35,443 nucleotides of DNA from Bacillota bacterium (GCA_014360195.1 JACIXY010000027.1:1-35443), one strand, 5' to 3'. Positions 7,585-16,656 are shown, numbered from the stretch's first letter. Numbers and translations: made by a program. The notes: a model not told the origin generated them from the sequence alone.

Positions 7585-7894
7585 GCTGGGAGCGAGCTGC
7601 AAGTTCGCGGGCAGGCGCCCGGCGACGGGATGTTTCACGTGGAACAAAAATACATTCCTGGGCACGCTTGCCCAGTTAGATGCGCATATGGTCCAGCTTA
7701 ATCGCGGCTGCAAACGGGTTTCGCTAACGGCCGTTGCAAACGGTTGCCACAAACGAATACTCTAAACAGGGTTCGGAAGCCTTAGCCCGGGTGGGCCGCG
7801 TTGCGAGCAAGAGAGCGGGTCAGTCAGCGAGGGAGGCAGGTTGGGAATAGAAAACAGATGAATAACTCGTAATTACAGAAGGAGGATGAAGCGC
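7585..7894 (+). other. gcvT-gcvH intergenic region
   Basis: The 310-bp gap inside the gcv cluster carries the parS site and little else. GGGCACGCTTGCCC near 7661-7674 could form a small stem but lacks a U-tract. No second riboswitch or clear promoter was seen, so gcvH may be transcribed by read-through from gcvT. Confidence 0.5.
7631..7646. promoter_or_regulatory. parS centromere site (ParB/Spo0J binding)
   Basis: TGTTTCACGTGGAACA is the exact reverse complement of TGTTCCACGTGAAACA, the Bacillus subtilis parS sequence. ParB loads at such 16-bp sites to start chromosome segregation and SMC recruitment, and they cluster near oriC. It lies intergenically, between gcvT and gcvH, which is compatible with a functional site. 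The rpsF-ssb-rpsR/dnaB/purA synteny 17-25 kb away independently indicates an origin-proximal location. Confidence 0.88.
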
Positions 7895-8287
7895 ATGTAT
7901 CCTCAGGACCTCAAGTACAGCGAGAAGCACGAGTGGGTTCGCGTGGAGGGTGACCTTGCGACCGTGGGTATCACCTCTTTTGCCCAAGAGCAGCTGGGCG
8001 CCATCGTGGGAGTGGGCCTTCCGGAGGAAGGGGCCGAGGTGGAGCGGCACGCGCCGCTTGCCGATCTTGACTCCATGAAAACCGCTGACCAGGTGTTTGC
8101 CCCTGTGAGCGGCAGGGTCGTCAAGGTGAACCGGGCGCTCGAGGAGCATCCTGAGCTCATCAACGAGGACCCCTACGGAGATGGGTGGGTGGCGGTCATC
8201 GAGATGGCCGATCCGAGCGAGCTGGACGGCCTGATGGGCGCTGCGGAGTATCAAGCCTTCGTGGCCGAGGAGGCGAGCAAAGGATGA
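7895..8287 (+). CDS. gcvH: Glycine cleavage system H protein (lipoyl carrier)
   Basis: GcvH carries the lipoyl arm between the P, T and L proteins. It is 130 aa, the usual size. ATG 7895 gives the family start MYPQDLKYSEKHEWVRV and has GGAGG (7881-7885) 9 bases upstream; ATG 7886 is too close to that site. K62 in DLDSMKTAD is the expected lipoylation site and is followed by the family motif APVSGRVVKVN. Its stop overlaps the start of gcvPA (ATGA), showing translational coupling. Confidence 0.97.
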   Translation: MYPQDLKYSEKHEWVRVEGDLATVGITSFAQEQLGAIVGVGLPEEGAEVERHAPLADLDSMKTADQVFAPVSGRVVKVNRALEEHPELINEDPYGDGWVAVIEMADPSELDGLMGAAEYQAFVAEEASKG

Positions 8288-9624
8288 ACTACGTCCCTCA
8301 CACAGACCGGGACCGTAGTGAAATGCTCGCCCAGATCGGCGTGTCGAGCGTGGAGGAGCTTTTCTCGGACATACCGCGAGAGGTCAGGCTCGATCGGGAC
8401 CTCCGCCTGCCGGCACCCTTGTCCGAGTATGAGCTTGCCCGGCACATGGCGGCCCTCGCCAGCAAGAACACCACAGCAGACGATCTTGTGTCGTTCCTCG
8501 GGGCCGGGTCCTACGACCATTTCGTTCCCAGTGTCGTGCGGCACATCGTCTCGAGATCCGAGTTCTACACCGCCTACACGCCCTACCAGGCTGAGATCAG
8601 CCAGGGCATGCTTCAGGCCATATTCGAGTATCAGACGCTCATGTGCGAGCTTACCGCAATGGACGTGAGCAACGCGTCGCTCTACGATGGGGCGACCGCG
8701 GTCGCCGAGGCAGCGGCGATGGCGTGCCGCCAGACCCGCCGCCAGCAGGTGGTGGTCTCCGCCGCGGTGCACCCCGAGTACCGCGCCACGCTCAAAACCT
8801 ACGCCCGAAACCTCGGCATCGAGGTGGCGGAGGTTGGGATGTGCGACGGCGCCACCGACTTCGAGGAGCTTGAGCGCCTCACCTCTGCTGCCACGGCCTG
8901 CGTGATCCTGCAGAATCCGAACTTCCTTGGCTCCGTGGAAGCCATGGGCGCGGCCGCCGAGACCGCCCACAGGAACGGGGCGCTTTTCGTGGCATGCGTC
9001 GACCCGATCTCTCTCGGCATCCTCGCGCCTCCTGGGGAGTACGGGGCTGACATCGCCGTCGGCGAGGGACAGGCGCTGGGCAGCCCAATGAGCTTCGGCG
9101 GACCGTATCTCGGGTTTCTAACATGCCGGCAGGAGCTTATCAGGAACATGCCAGGACGCGTCGCGGGCGAAACCCACGATTCCCAGGGACGGCGGGGCTA
9201 CATCCTGACGCTTCAGGCCAGGGAGCAGCATATCAGGAGGGAACGGGCCACGTCCAACATCTGCTCCAATGAGGCCCTCTCGGCCCTGGCGGCGGCAGTG
9301 TACCTCTCCTGGCTCGGGAAGGACGGGATAAGGGAGGTCGCCGACCTCTGCCTGCAGAAAGCGCACTACGCGTTCGAGCGGATCACCGCGATCCCGGGCT
9401 TCCGGCCGGCAAGCTCGGCCCCGTTCTTCAAGGAGTTTGCGGTGCGGATGCCCGTTCCGCCGGAGCAGGCGAGCGCCGTCCTTCTGCGCTCAAACATGCT
9501 CGGCGGGCTGGCACTGGGCCGCTTCTACCCGGATCTCGGCGATGCGATGCTCATCGCGGTGACGGAGAAGCGCACGAAAGACGAGATCGACTCACTCTGC
9601 CGCGCACTGGAGGGATTGGCATGA
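8284..9624 (+). CDS. gcvPA: Glycine dehydrogenase (decarboxylating) subunit 1
   Basis: N-terminal half of the split P protein (446 aa), which with GcvPB forms the PLP-dependent glycine decarboxylase. ATG 8284 overlaps the gcvH stop by 4 bases and gives the family start [19 protein letters not shown]. Conserved segments include [49 protein letters not shown] and [17 protein letters not shown]. The split P form is usual in Bacillota and archaea. Ends in an ATGA overlap with gcvPB. Confidence 0.97.
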   Translation: MNYVPHTDRDRSEMLAQIGVSSVEELFSDIPREVRLDRDLRLPAPLSEYELARHMAALASKNTTADDLVSFLGAGSYDHFVPSVVRHIVSRSEFYTAYTPYQAEISQGMLQAIFEYQTLMCELTAMDVSNASLYDGATAVAEAAAMACRQTRRQQVVVSAAVHPEYRATLKTYARNLGIEVAEVGMCDGATDFEELERLTSAATACVILQNPNFLGSVEAMGAAAETAHRNGALFVACVDPISLGILAPPGEYGADIAVGEGQALGSPMSFGGPYLGFLTCRQELIRNMPGRVAGETHDSQGRRGYILTLQAREQHIRRERATSNICSNEALSALAAAVYLSWLGKDGIREVADLCLQKAHYAFERITAIPGFRPASSAPFFKEFAVRMPVPPEQASAVLLRSNMLGGLALGRFYPDLGDAMLIAVTEKRTKDEIDSLCRALEGLA

Positions 9625-11093
9625 CCATGCCGCTTATCTTCGAACGAAGCGAGGCCGGCAGGAAAGCATACTCGTTGCCCGAGTGCGACGTCCCCAGGAA
9701 GGATGTTGCCGAGCTTCTTCCCGACTGGGCGCTCCGCAAAAGCGCCGCCGCCCTACCGGAGGTAAGCGAGGTTGACCTCGTGCGCCACTATACGAAGCTT
9801 TCCCAGCGCAACCACGGGGTTGACGTGGGGTTCTACCCGCTCGGCTCATGCACCATGAAGTATAACCCCAAGGTCAACGAGGACGCCGCTGCGCTCCCGG
9901 GGTTCACGAACCTCCACCCTTACCAGCCTGAGGAGCTCGTCCAGGGGGCCCTGGAGCTCATGTACGAGCTCGGGCGCTACCTGTGCGAGATCGGCGGGAT
10001 GGACGAGGCCACCCTTCAGCCCGCGGCGGGTGCCCACGGGGAGCTTACGGGGCTTATGATCATCAAGGCCTACCACGAGAGCCGGGGGGATGGCGCAAAG
10101 CGCACGAAAGTGATAGTCCCTGACTCCGCCCACGGCACGAACCCTGCGAGCGCCGCGTTCTGCGGGTACAAGGTGGTCGAGGTGAAGTCCGATGCGCGCG
10201 GCGGCGTGGACCTGGACTCGCTGCGGGCGGCGATGTCCGATGAGGTCGCCGCTCTCATGCTCACGAATCCCAACACCCTTGGGCTCTTCGACGAGAACAT
10301 CGTGGAGATCGCGGAAATCGTGCATGACGCAGGCGGGCTTCTCTACTATGATGGAGCGAATATGAACGCCATCATGGGCGTCGCGCGCCCGGGCGATATG
10401 GGGTTTGACGTGCTCCACTTCAACCTGCACAAGACGTTCTCCACGCCTCACGGCGGCGGGGGGCCGGGGTCAGGCCCGGTGGCGGTGAAGAAGGCGCTCG
10501 CTCCTTTCCTGCCTGTTCCGGTCGTCGTGAAGAAGGATGGGAAATTCGTCCTCGACTACGACAGGCCGCACTCCATCGGCAAGGTCAAGGCCTTCTACGG
10601 CAATTTCAACGTCATGGTGAAGGCCTACGCGTACATCAGGGCGCTCGGCGCGAAGGGCCTGCGCGAGGCGAGCGAGAACGCGGTCCTGAACGCGAACTAC
10701 CTCATGAGGAAACTTGCGCCTTACTACCATCTGCCGTATGATCGACACTGCAAGCACGAATTCGTTCTCTCAGCGGCATATCAGCTTGCGGCCGGGGTCC
10801 ATACCGCAGACATAGCCAAGATGCTCCTGGACTACGGGTTCCACGCGCCAACGGTGTACTTCCCGCTCATCGTGAAGGAGGCCATCATGGTGGAACCTAC
10901 CGAGACTGAGTCCAAGGACACACTGGATGCGTTCGTAAGCGCCATGATAGAGATCGCGCAGCTTGCGGAGAAGGACCCGGAGGCCCTGCACTCCGCGCCG
11001 CACAAGATGGTAGTCGGAAGGCTCGACGACGTCACCGCGGCGCGCAGGCCGGTGCTGCGCTGGAGGCCGCGTGAGCAGGCCAACGCTAAGTGA
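9621..11093 (+). CDS. gcvPB: Glycine dehydrogenase (decarboxylating) subunit 2
   Basis: C-terminal, catalytic half of split P protein (490 aa). The PLP-binding lysine is K271 in [20 protein letters not shown]. Other family segments are [40 protein letters not shown] and [10 protein letters not shown]. Start ATG 9621 overlaps the gcvPA stop. The end is unusual: the last codons (..GCT AAG TGA) are the tip sequence GCTAAGTGAGGG of repeat copy R4, so the repeat provides the final two residues and the stop codon. Confidence 0.97.
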   Translation: MTMPLIFERSEAGRKAYSLPECDVPRKDVAELLPDWALRKSAAALPEVSEVDLVRHYTKLSQRNHGVDVGFYPLGSCTMKYNPKVNEDAAALPGFTNLHPYQPEELVQGALELMYELGRYLCEIGGMDEATLQPAAGAHGELTGLMIIKAYHESRGDGAKRTKVIVPDSAHGTNPASAAFCGYKVVEVKSDARGGVDLDSLRAAMSDEVAALMLTNPNTLGLFDENIVEIAEIVHDAGGLLYYDGANMNAIMGVARPGDMGFDVLHFNLHKTFSTPHGGGGPGSGPVAVKKALAPFLPVPVVVKKDGKFVLDYDRPHSIGKVKAFYGNFNVMVKAYAYIRALGAKGLREASENAVLNANYLMRKLAPYYHLPYDRHCKHEFVLSAAYQLAAGVHTADIAKMLLDYGFHAPTVYFPLIVKEAIMVEPTETESKDTLDAFVSAMIEIAQLAEKDPEALHSAPHKMVVGRLDDVTAARRPVLRWRPREQANAK

Positions 11094-11211
11094 GGGTGCA
11101 GAAATGCTCCCGACTCTTGGGAGGGGTTGCCGGTGTTGCCCTCTATCTTTGAGTCACCGGCAACCCAGCAACTATTGGAAGACGGACAGGAACGCGTGCA
11201 CCCTCACTTGG
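11086..11211. repeat. Palindromic repeat copy R4 (A-type ends, short centre)
   Basis: GCTAAGTGAGGGTGCA at the left is mirrored by TGCACCCTCACTTGG at the right. Inner arms are GGGTTGCCGGTG and CACCGGCAACCC around the short centre TTGCCCTCTATCTTTGAGT. The left half has the CTCCCGACTCTTGGGAG hairpin. The element lies exactly between gcvPB, whose stop it contains, and the first radical SAM gene, whose frame runs open through it. Confidence 0.9.
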
Positions 11212-11216
11212 ATTGC

Positions 11217-12200
11217 GTGGGAGATGGCGGAAACACGGACAGGAATGTACCACTTAAGAAAAGCAGCGCGGGTCCGGACGCGGCGGGCGGTGCCCGGCAT
11301 CACGCCCCAGAAGAGGGAGAACACGAGTCAGCCTCGCTTGCGCTTGGGGCGCTCCTCGACAGAGCGTGGGATCTCCGGCGCTCGGCCTTCGGGGGAGCGA
11401 TCGAGTGGGTGAACCCGGTGCGGACCGCCGTCCTCAGCGTGACGGGGAGTGCGTGCGCGCTCGGGTGCGCCCATTGCGGCGGCCATTACCTCAAGCACAT
11501 GCTACCCATCGAGAGATGGCGTGAGCTCATTGGCGAGGACCGCGTGTCGAGCTGTCTTGTAAGCGGCGGCTGCGATGGGCGCGGCAGGGTACCCGTGGCA
11601 GCGCACATCGACACCATCAGGGAGCTTGCGGCGAAGTGGCGGCTCAACCTTCACCTTGGGCTCGCAGACGAGGTGGACGTCGCCGAACTTGCGCCGCTCC
11701 GCCCGGTGGCCTCGTTCGACCTCGTGGCAGATGACGCGACGATCCACGAGGTATACGGCCTGGATGCATCGGCCGGGGACTTCCTCTCGACCTACGCCAT
11801 GCTGCGGCGCCACGTGCGGGTCGTGCCGCATATCTGCATCGGGCTCCGCGGGGGCGAGCCTTCGGGCGAGTTCGAGGCGCTCCGCGCTCTGGCGCGCCTG
11901 GGCGCGGAGGCCATCATATTCATCGTCTTCACCCCCACTCCAGGGACGCGGTACGCATCCCGCAGGCCGCCCGATCCCGAGCACGCCGCGCGGGTCATCG
12001 CGTATGCCCGGGCCATGTTCCCGACGACCCCGATATATCTCGGATGCATGCGTCCCAAGGGCGCTTACCGCGATGTCCTCGACAAACTCGCGATCCGTGC
12101 GGGCGTCAACAGGATAGTGGCCCCGTCCCCCCGGGCGAGAGAGGAAGCGGAGGCGCTCGGGCTTTCCGCAAGGTGGCGAGAGGAGTGCTGCGCGTTTTGA
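11217..12200 (+). CDS. Radical SAM protein, probable lipoyl synthase partner (LipS1/LipS2-like)
   Basis: A radical SAM enzyme with the cluster motif CALGCAHC (C80, C84, C87 from this start) and a biotin-synthase-like TIM barrel. FTPTPGTRYASR and the cysteine pair in REECCAF at the C-terminus are other possible cluster ligands. In archaea and some bacteria two such proteins, LipS1 and LipS2, together insert both sulfurs into octanoyl-GcvH. The position after gcvPB and next to a second radical SAM gene and a lipM-like gene fits this, but which of the pair this is cannot be settled. The start is uncertain: the frame is open back through repeat R4, no clear ribosome binding site exists, and GTG 11217 or TTG 11208 are guesses. 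Confidence 0.75.
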   Translation: MGDGGNTDRNVPLKKSSAGPDAAGGARHHAPEEGEHESASLALGALLDRAWDLRRSAFGGAIEWVNPVRTAVLSVTGSACALGCAHCGGHYLKHMLPIERWRELIGEDRVSSCLVSGGCDGRGRVPVAAHIDTIRELAAKWRLNLHLGLADEVDVAELAPLRPVASFDLVADDATIHEVYGLDASAGDFLSTYAMLRRHVRVVPHICIGLRGGEPSGEFEALRALARLGAEAIIFIVFTPTPGTRYASRRPPDPEHAARVIAYARAMFPTTPIYLGCMRPKGAYRDVLDKLAIRAGVNRIVAPSPRAREEAEALGLSARWREECCAF

Positions 12201-13183
12201 CCGAAAAGATTAGGGTGTCAACCGGAAGCGCCGCGGTGCTGGGGCTTCTCAGCGCTCGTCTCGACGATGCGCCGACCACGGCCTACCTTCTAACAGGCGG
12301 GCGATGCGCTGCGAGCTGTGCGTTCTGCCCCCAGGCGAGGACGAGCGCTTCGCCGGACGACCTCTTGTCTCGCGTTAGCTGGCCCGAGTTCGAGCTGGAG
12401 CGCGTCCTCGAAGCGCTCGCCGTCCGGCGTCCATCCGGCCTGAGGCGCGTGTGCGTCCAGGTCACGCGCACTTCGGGCGCCCGGAACATGCTCCAGCGGC
12501 TCATCCCGGCTCTCGACGCCGTCCGGCGTGATGGAGGCCAGCGGTTCCAAATATCCATCTCCCATCACCCGTCCACCGTGGCCGAGGTGGAGGAGGTGCT
12601 GGCGCTGGGCGCCGATAGGATCGGGATCGCCCTGGACGCGGCGTGTTCGGAGGTCCACGCGAGGACCAAGCCCGGGTCGTGGGAGGGGACGATGTCTCTG
12701 CTCGAGGAGGCCGCGCGCCTCTTCCCGGGCAGGATCAGCACCCACCTCATCGTGGGTCTCGGCGAGACCGAAGAAGACCTTGTGCGGGTGATGCGGCGTC
12801 TTGCGGACAGCGGGATCGCAATCGGCCTTTTCGCGTTCACCCCGGTAAGGGGCACGGCGATGGAGCACGTCCCGCAACCTCCGATTGACGCTTACCGGCG
12901 CGTGCAGCTGGCCCGGCACATCATTGTGAACAAGCTCGGGAAGCCGGGCGCGATCACCTTCAGCGACGGGCGTATCGCCGGGTTCGGCATGGATCGGGCG
13001 AGGCTGCTCGAGATCGCGCGCACCGGCACGCCGTTCGAGACATCAGGCTGTCCTGGCTGCAACAGGCCGTATTACAACGAGCGGCCGGGCGGCACTATGT
13101 ACAACTACCCCAGGCCTCTCACCCGTACGGAGGTAGAGAGGGCGATCTCGGAGGCACGCCTGTTGGAGGATTGTCTTTTTTGA
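12197..13183 (+). CDS. Radical SAM protein, probable lipoyl synthase partner (LipS1/LipS2-like)
   Basis: Second biotin-synthase-like radical SAM enzyme (328 aa). Cluster motif CAASCAFC (C37, C41, C44) binds the SAM-cleaving 4Fe-4S. A C-terminal CPGC (C285, C288) in TSGCPGCNRPYYNERPGG could help bind an auxiliary, sacrificial sulfur-donating cluster, as lipoyl synthases need. TTG 12197 overlaps the previous stop by 4 bases, with AGGAG 11 bases upstream; GTG 12185 is an alternative. Tight coupling to its neighbour and to the acyltransferase downstream supports a joint role in making lipoyl-GcvH. Biotin synthase or thiazole-type functions are less likely in this context. Confidence 0.78.
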   Translation: MTEKIRVSTGSAAVLGLLSARLDDAPTTAYLLTGGRCAASCAFCPQARTSASPDDLLSRVSWPEFELERVLEALAVRRPSGLRRVCVQVTRTSGARNMLQRLIPALDAVRRDGGQRFQISISHHPSTVAEVEEVLALGADRIGIALDAACSEVHARTKPGSWEGTMSLLEEAARLFPGRISTHLIVGLGETEEDLVRVMRRLADSGIAIGLFAFTPVRGTAMEHVPQPPIDAYRRVQLARHIIVNKLGKPGAITFSDGRIAGFGMDRARLLEIARTGTPFETSGCPGCNRPYYNERPGGTMYNYPRPLTRTEVERAISEARLLEDCLF

Positions 13184-13197
13184 TGGGGGATCGTAGG

Positions 13198-14070
13198 ATG
13201 CAGTGGAGGCTCCTTCGCACAGGACACAACGCTGGAGCGTGGAACATGGCTGTGGACGAGGCCGTGATGGTTCACGTGGCGAGGGGCCTTTCCCCGCCCA
13301 CGTTCAGGCTCTTCGAGTGGGACCCGCCTACCCTGTCCCTCGGCCGCGTGCAGTCCTTCGAAAGAGATGTTAATGTGGAGGCGTGCGAGAGCCTCGGAGT
13401 TGATGTGGTGCGCCGGCCCACCGGAGGCAGGGCTGTGCTGCACGATGTCGAAGTCACGTACAGCCTCATCATGAGCGAAAAGGACCCCGCGCTTCCCGCA
13501 GGCCTGGGGGAGTCGTTCAGCCTTGCGACGCAGGGGATCATAAAGGGGCTGCGGCTTCTGGGGGTGGAGGCGGAGATCCGCGGTCGCGACGAGGGCGAGA
13601 AGCCCGGCCGGGCCGCCGCCGGCGCCGCGGCTGATGCAGGCGGCGGGGCCGTGCGGACGGGGGCGTGTTTCGACTCGCCGTCCTGGTATGAGGTGGTCTC
13701 CGGCGGACGGAAACTGGTCGGCAGCGCCCAGGCGCGACTTATGGGCGTGTTCCTCCAGCACGGGTCCATCCTGATCGAGCTTGACGCAGACAAGCTCTGC
13801 AGTCTCCTCAGGTTCGATTCGGACGAGGAAAGAGCCGCGGCCGTCCGCCATCTTCGGTCCCACGCCACCTCGATCTCCGAGATCCTGGGGCGTCGGGTAG
13901 GCTTCCGGGAGGTCGAGGATGCAGTTATCGCCGGGATGAGGTCCCACATCGCCCCGATAGAGCTGGTGGAGGGAGATCTGTCCAGCGAGGAGCTTGCCCT
14001 GGCAAATGTCCTTATTTCCCGGAAATACGGCTCGCCCTCATGGACGGTGCATCGCAGGGCGGAGGCCTAA
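13198..14070 (+). CDS. LipM-like octanoyltransferase / lipoate-protein ligase family protein
   Basis: 290 aa, BPL/LplA superfamily. ATG 13198 gives the family start MQWRLLRTGHNAGAWNMAVDE and has GGGGGA 7 bases upstream; ATG 13183 is also possible. RRPTGGRAVLHD is the lipoyl/octanoyl-binding loop, and K172 in GGRKLVGSAQ is the conserved lysine. C157 in ACFDSPSWYE matches the position of the acyl-accepting cysteine of LipM-type octanoyl-ACP:GcvH transferases, so LipM is favoured over an ATP-dependent ligase. An Ala/Gly-rich insert lies at about 138-153. The TAA stop is part of repeat copy R5. Confidence 0.85.
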   Translation: MQWRLLRTGHNAGAWNMAVDEAVMVHVARGLSPPTFRLFEWDPPTLSLGRVQSFERDVNVEACESLGVDVVRRPTGGRAVLHDVEVTYSLIMSEKDPALPAGLGESFSLATQGIIKGLRLLGVEAEIRGRDEGEKPGRAAAGAAADAGGGAVRTGACFDSPSWYEVVSGGRKLVGSAQARLMGVFLQHGSILIELDADKLCSLLRFDSDEERAAAVRHLRSHATSISEILGRRVGFREVEDAVIAGMRSHIAPIELVEGDLSSEELALANVLISRKYGSPSWTVHRRAEA

Positions 14071-14265
14071 GTGGGGGTGCAAAAATGGTCCCGACTTTTG
14101 GGAGGGGTTGCCGGTGATTGCACGAGGGGTGTCAAAATCCGGCCACTGGCCGGACGGGCCGGATTTTGGCGAAGCGCGCCCCGCTTGGGGCGCCGTCCCC
14201 GAGTGCAACACCGGCAGCCCGGCAACTACTGGAAGAGGGGCGAGGACTAATGGACCCTCACTTAG
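14067..14265. repeat. Palindromic repeat copy R5 (A-type ends, long centre)
   Basis: A full-length 199-bp copy runs from CTAAGTGGGGGTGC to GGACCCTCACTTAG. Arms GGTTGCCGGTGATTGCAC and GTGCAACACCGGCAG flank the long centre with CAAAATCCGGCC / GGCCGGATTTTG and GCGCCCCGCTTGGGGCGC. It lies in the orientation opposite to R8. Its first bases contain the stop codon of the lipM-like gene. Confidence 0.92.
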
Positions 14266-14380
14266 ACGGCGGGGCTCAGGGGGCGCGAGCAAGCAGGAGC
14301 GATCTCTCGCTCAGATTGGGTCCTGGCCTGCAAAGAAGGCCCTAAGTGTAGTGCGGGGCCCAGGATGGGAGGCCGACGAA

Positions 14381-15742
14381 ATGGCTTCAGACGAGAGCAG
14401 AACAGCTGCTGAGAGAAACCGTCTCCGTCGTGACGCCCTGGACATCTTCAAGGAAGCCCTCGTAGCGGTTGACCCGTACGAGGCAGTGAAGGCTCGCCTT
14501 CGCCGCGAGGGCAGTATCCTCGCAGTGGGCGGCAGATCTTACGACCTTGCGAGAATTGAGCGCATCTTCGTGGTGGGCGCTGGGAAGGCAAGCGCGCGCA
14601 TGGCGCTCGCCGTCGAGGATGTCCTGGGGGACCGCGTGACAGCAGGCCTCGTGAACGTCAAGTACGGTCATGCCGAGGCCTTGAGGAAGGTCCGCATCAG
14701 GGAGGCGGGGCACCCTGTGCCTGATGGCGCAGGCCTCGAGGGCGCACGCGAGATCCTCGACCTGGCCCGCGCGGCCGGGGAAAACGACCTGGTGGTCTGC
14801 CTCATTTCAGGGGGTGGCTCGAGCCTCATGCCTCTTCCTGCCCCCGGCATCGAGCTTTCAGACAAGCAGAGGACAACGCAGGTGCTCCTCGGCTGTGGCG
14901 CCACGATCCACGAGATGAACGCGGTCAGGAAACACATCTCCCTGGTGAAAGGGGGCGGCCTGGCCCGGGCTGCGGCTCCCGCGCAGGTAGTGTCCCTCAT
15001 CTTGTCGGACGTCATCGGGGACGATCTTGATGTCATCGCATCGGGGCCGACGGTGCCGGACACGAGCACGTTTGCCCTGGCTTGCGAGGCCCTTGAACGT
15101 CATGGCGTGAGGGACCGGATCCCCGACGCTGTAAGGCGCCGTCTCGAGGCCGGCGTGCGGGGCGAGGTGCCCGAGACGCCGAAGCCAGGAGACCCTCTCT
15201 TCAAAAACGTAGCCAATATCATCGTTGCGAGCAACGCTACGGCAGTTGACGCCGCGGCGCGGGCTGCGGAAGGGCTGGGGTATCATCCGCTTGTGCTGTC
15301 GTCGTGCATACAGGGGGAAGCAAGGGAGGTCGGGCGCGTGATGGCCGCGATCGCGCGTGAGGTCTCGACGACCGACCGGCCTGTGGCGAAACCCGCCTGT
15401 GTGCTCGCCGGTGGCGAAACCACCGTGACGCTCCGGGGGACGGGGCTCGGTGGGCGGAATCAGGAGCTTGCCCTGGCGGCCGCCCTCGACATCGAGGGCC
15501 TGCCGGACGTGCTCGTACTGGCTGCGGGCACCGACGGGACCGACGGCCCGACTGACGCGGCGGGCGCCATGGCGTTCGGCGACACCGTGACACGGGCGCG
15601 TGAGGTGGGGATGTCTCCCCGCGCCTATCTGGAGAACAATGACTCGTACCACTTTTTCAAGGCTTTGGGGGACCTCGTTGTAACAGGTCCTACGCGCACC
15701 AACGTGATGGATCTTCTGCTCATCCTGGCTGGACCCAAGTGA
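14381..15742 (+). CDS. Glycerate 2-kinase (MOFRL family)
   Basis: Phosphorylates D-glycerate to 2-phosphoglycerate. 453 aa, standard for the GckA/TtuD-type family. ATG 14381 has GGGAGG 8 bases upstream. The N-terminal Rossmann-like domain shows VVGAGKASARMA and CLISGGGSSLM. The C-terminal MOFRL domain shows GGETTVTLRGTGLGGRNQELALA and AGTDGTDGPTDAAGA. Next to the gcv genes it could feed serine- or glycine-derived carbon, through hydroxypyruvate and glycerate, into glycolysis (inference). The final AAG TGA belongs to the tip of repeat R6. Confidence 0.93.
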   Translation: MASDESRTAAERNRLRRDALDIFKEALVAVDPYEAVKARLRREGSILAVGGRSYDLARIERIFVVGAGKASARMALAVEDVLGDRVTAGLVNVKYGHAEALRKVRIREAGHPVPDGAGLEGAREILDLARAAGENDLVVCLISGGGSSLMPLPAPGIELSDKQRTTQVLLGCGATIHEMNAVRKHISLVKGGGLARAAAPAQVVSLILSDVIGDDLDVIASGPTVPDTSTFALACEALERHGVRDRIPDAVRRRLEAGVRGEVPETPKPGDPLFKNVANIIVASNATAVDAAARAAEGLGYHPLVLSSCIQGEAREVGRVMAAIAREVSTTDRPVAKPACVLAGGETTVTLRGTGLGGRNQELALAAALDIEGLPDVLVLAAGTDGTDGPTDAAGAMAFGDTVTRAREVGMSPRAYLENNDSYHFFKALGDLVVTGPTRTNVMDLLLILAGPK

Positions 15743-15859
15743 GGGTGCGTTGGTTCTTGTCCTTTTCTAGTAGTCGCTGAGTTACCGGTGTTGCGCTCTC
15801 CCTTTGAGTCACCGGCAACTCCTCCCAGGAGTCAGGAGCGTTCTTGCACCCTCACTTGG
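15735..15859. repeat. Palindromic repeat copy R6 (A-type ends, short centre)
   Basis: CCAAGTGAGGGTGC and GCACCCTCACTTGG are perfect mirror tips. Arms GTTACCGGTG and CACCGGCAAC surround CTCTCCCTTTGAGT. It lies between two convergent genes, the glycerate kinase and the lysE-type gene, so its large hairpin could act as a terminator in both directions (inference). There is no U-tract typical of an intrinsic terminator. Confidence 0.9.
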
Positions 15860-15957
15860 CTGGGCGCGGCGCGACGGAACTACGAAAACCACGAAAACAC
15901 CCCGTGGTTGACATTTTCATCGTCTCGATGACGCCAGCTGCAGGCTGGCATGGACGA

Positions 15958-16656
15958 CTACCCCGAGATCATGGCTATCCCCGCTGACGCAAAGTACACC
16001 GCGAGGGCCACAAGGAAGCCTCCGCAGACGAGGAGCACGCCCCTGTACACGCGATCGCTAATCAGCTTCCTTCCGGTCACGATGATCAGGGAAACCAGGA
16101 GGTACCACGCGAAGTCGGAACAGATGTGGCCCAGGTAGAAAGCGCCCGAGGCCGCGAGCCCGCGCTGAAGGGCGAGTCCCACCGACGTTGCTCCAATAGT
16201 GGCCCACCAGAGGGTCCAGTAAGGGTTCGAGATCGTGGCAAACCCGCCGGCCGCAAGGGAGCCCATGCGCGCGCGGGCCGTTGCTGACTCCGGGCCGCTG
16301 CGAGGACGAGAGCCACCGTTATCCGGGCTTGGGCGGTGCCCGTCGACAGCCGGTATCGCGGCGCCACCGTGCCACGCGGTCCTGATGATGCCGAAGGCCA
16401 TCCACGCCAGCATTGCGCTGCCGGCAAGGCCGATGGTGCCAGCGACCGGCCGCCGGGCGAGGATGTCGCCGAGTCCGAAGGCGAACCCCACAACAACAAG
16501 GAGCTCAAGGAGAGCGTGGCCGGTCACCGCGAGCACGCCACCTGCAAGCCCCCGCCTGGATGTTTCGCTGATGTTTACTACGAGCAGGCTCCCGGGCATC
16601 ATTGCCCCGGAGAGTCCAAGAACGAAGGCGCTTGCGAATATAGTCGCGAGGTTCAT
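15958..16656 (-). CDS. LysE/RhtB family exporter-like membrane protein
   Basis: 232 aa with about six hydrophobic segments. The N-terminus MNLATIFASAFVLGLSGAMM continues into PGSLLVV, the LysE-family first helix with its conserved PG. The SNPYWTLWW segment near the middle is also typical of the family. Members export amino acids or related solutes; the substrate cannot be told. Start ATG 16656 follows GGGGTGAG; GTG 16677 is an alternative. A Pro/Gly/Arg-rich loop (about 110-135) is longer than usual. Convergent with glycerate kinase and divergent from the pst genes. Confidence 0.85.
   Translation of the reverse strand: MNLATIFASAFVLGLSGAMMPGSLLVVNISETSRRGLAGGVLAVTGHALLELLVVVGFAFGLGDILARRPVAGTIGLAGSAMLAWMAFGIIRTAWHGGAAIPAVDGHRPSPDNGGSRPRSGPESATARARMGSLAAGGFATISNPYWTLWWATIGATSVGLALQRGLAASGAFYLGHICSDFAWYLLVSLIIVTGRKLISDRVYRGVLLVCGGFLVALAVYFASAGIAMISG

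Noticed and set aside
7579-7600. AAGTGAG at the gcvT stop as another repeat tip
   Set aside because: The match ends after seven bases; no GTTGCCGGTG arm follows, so it is probably chance.
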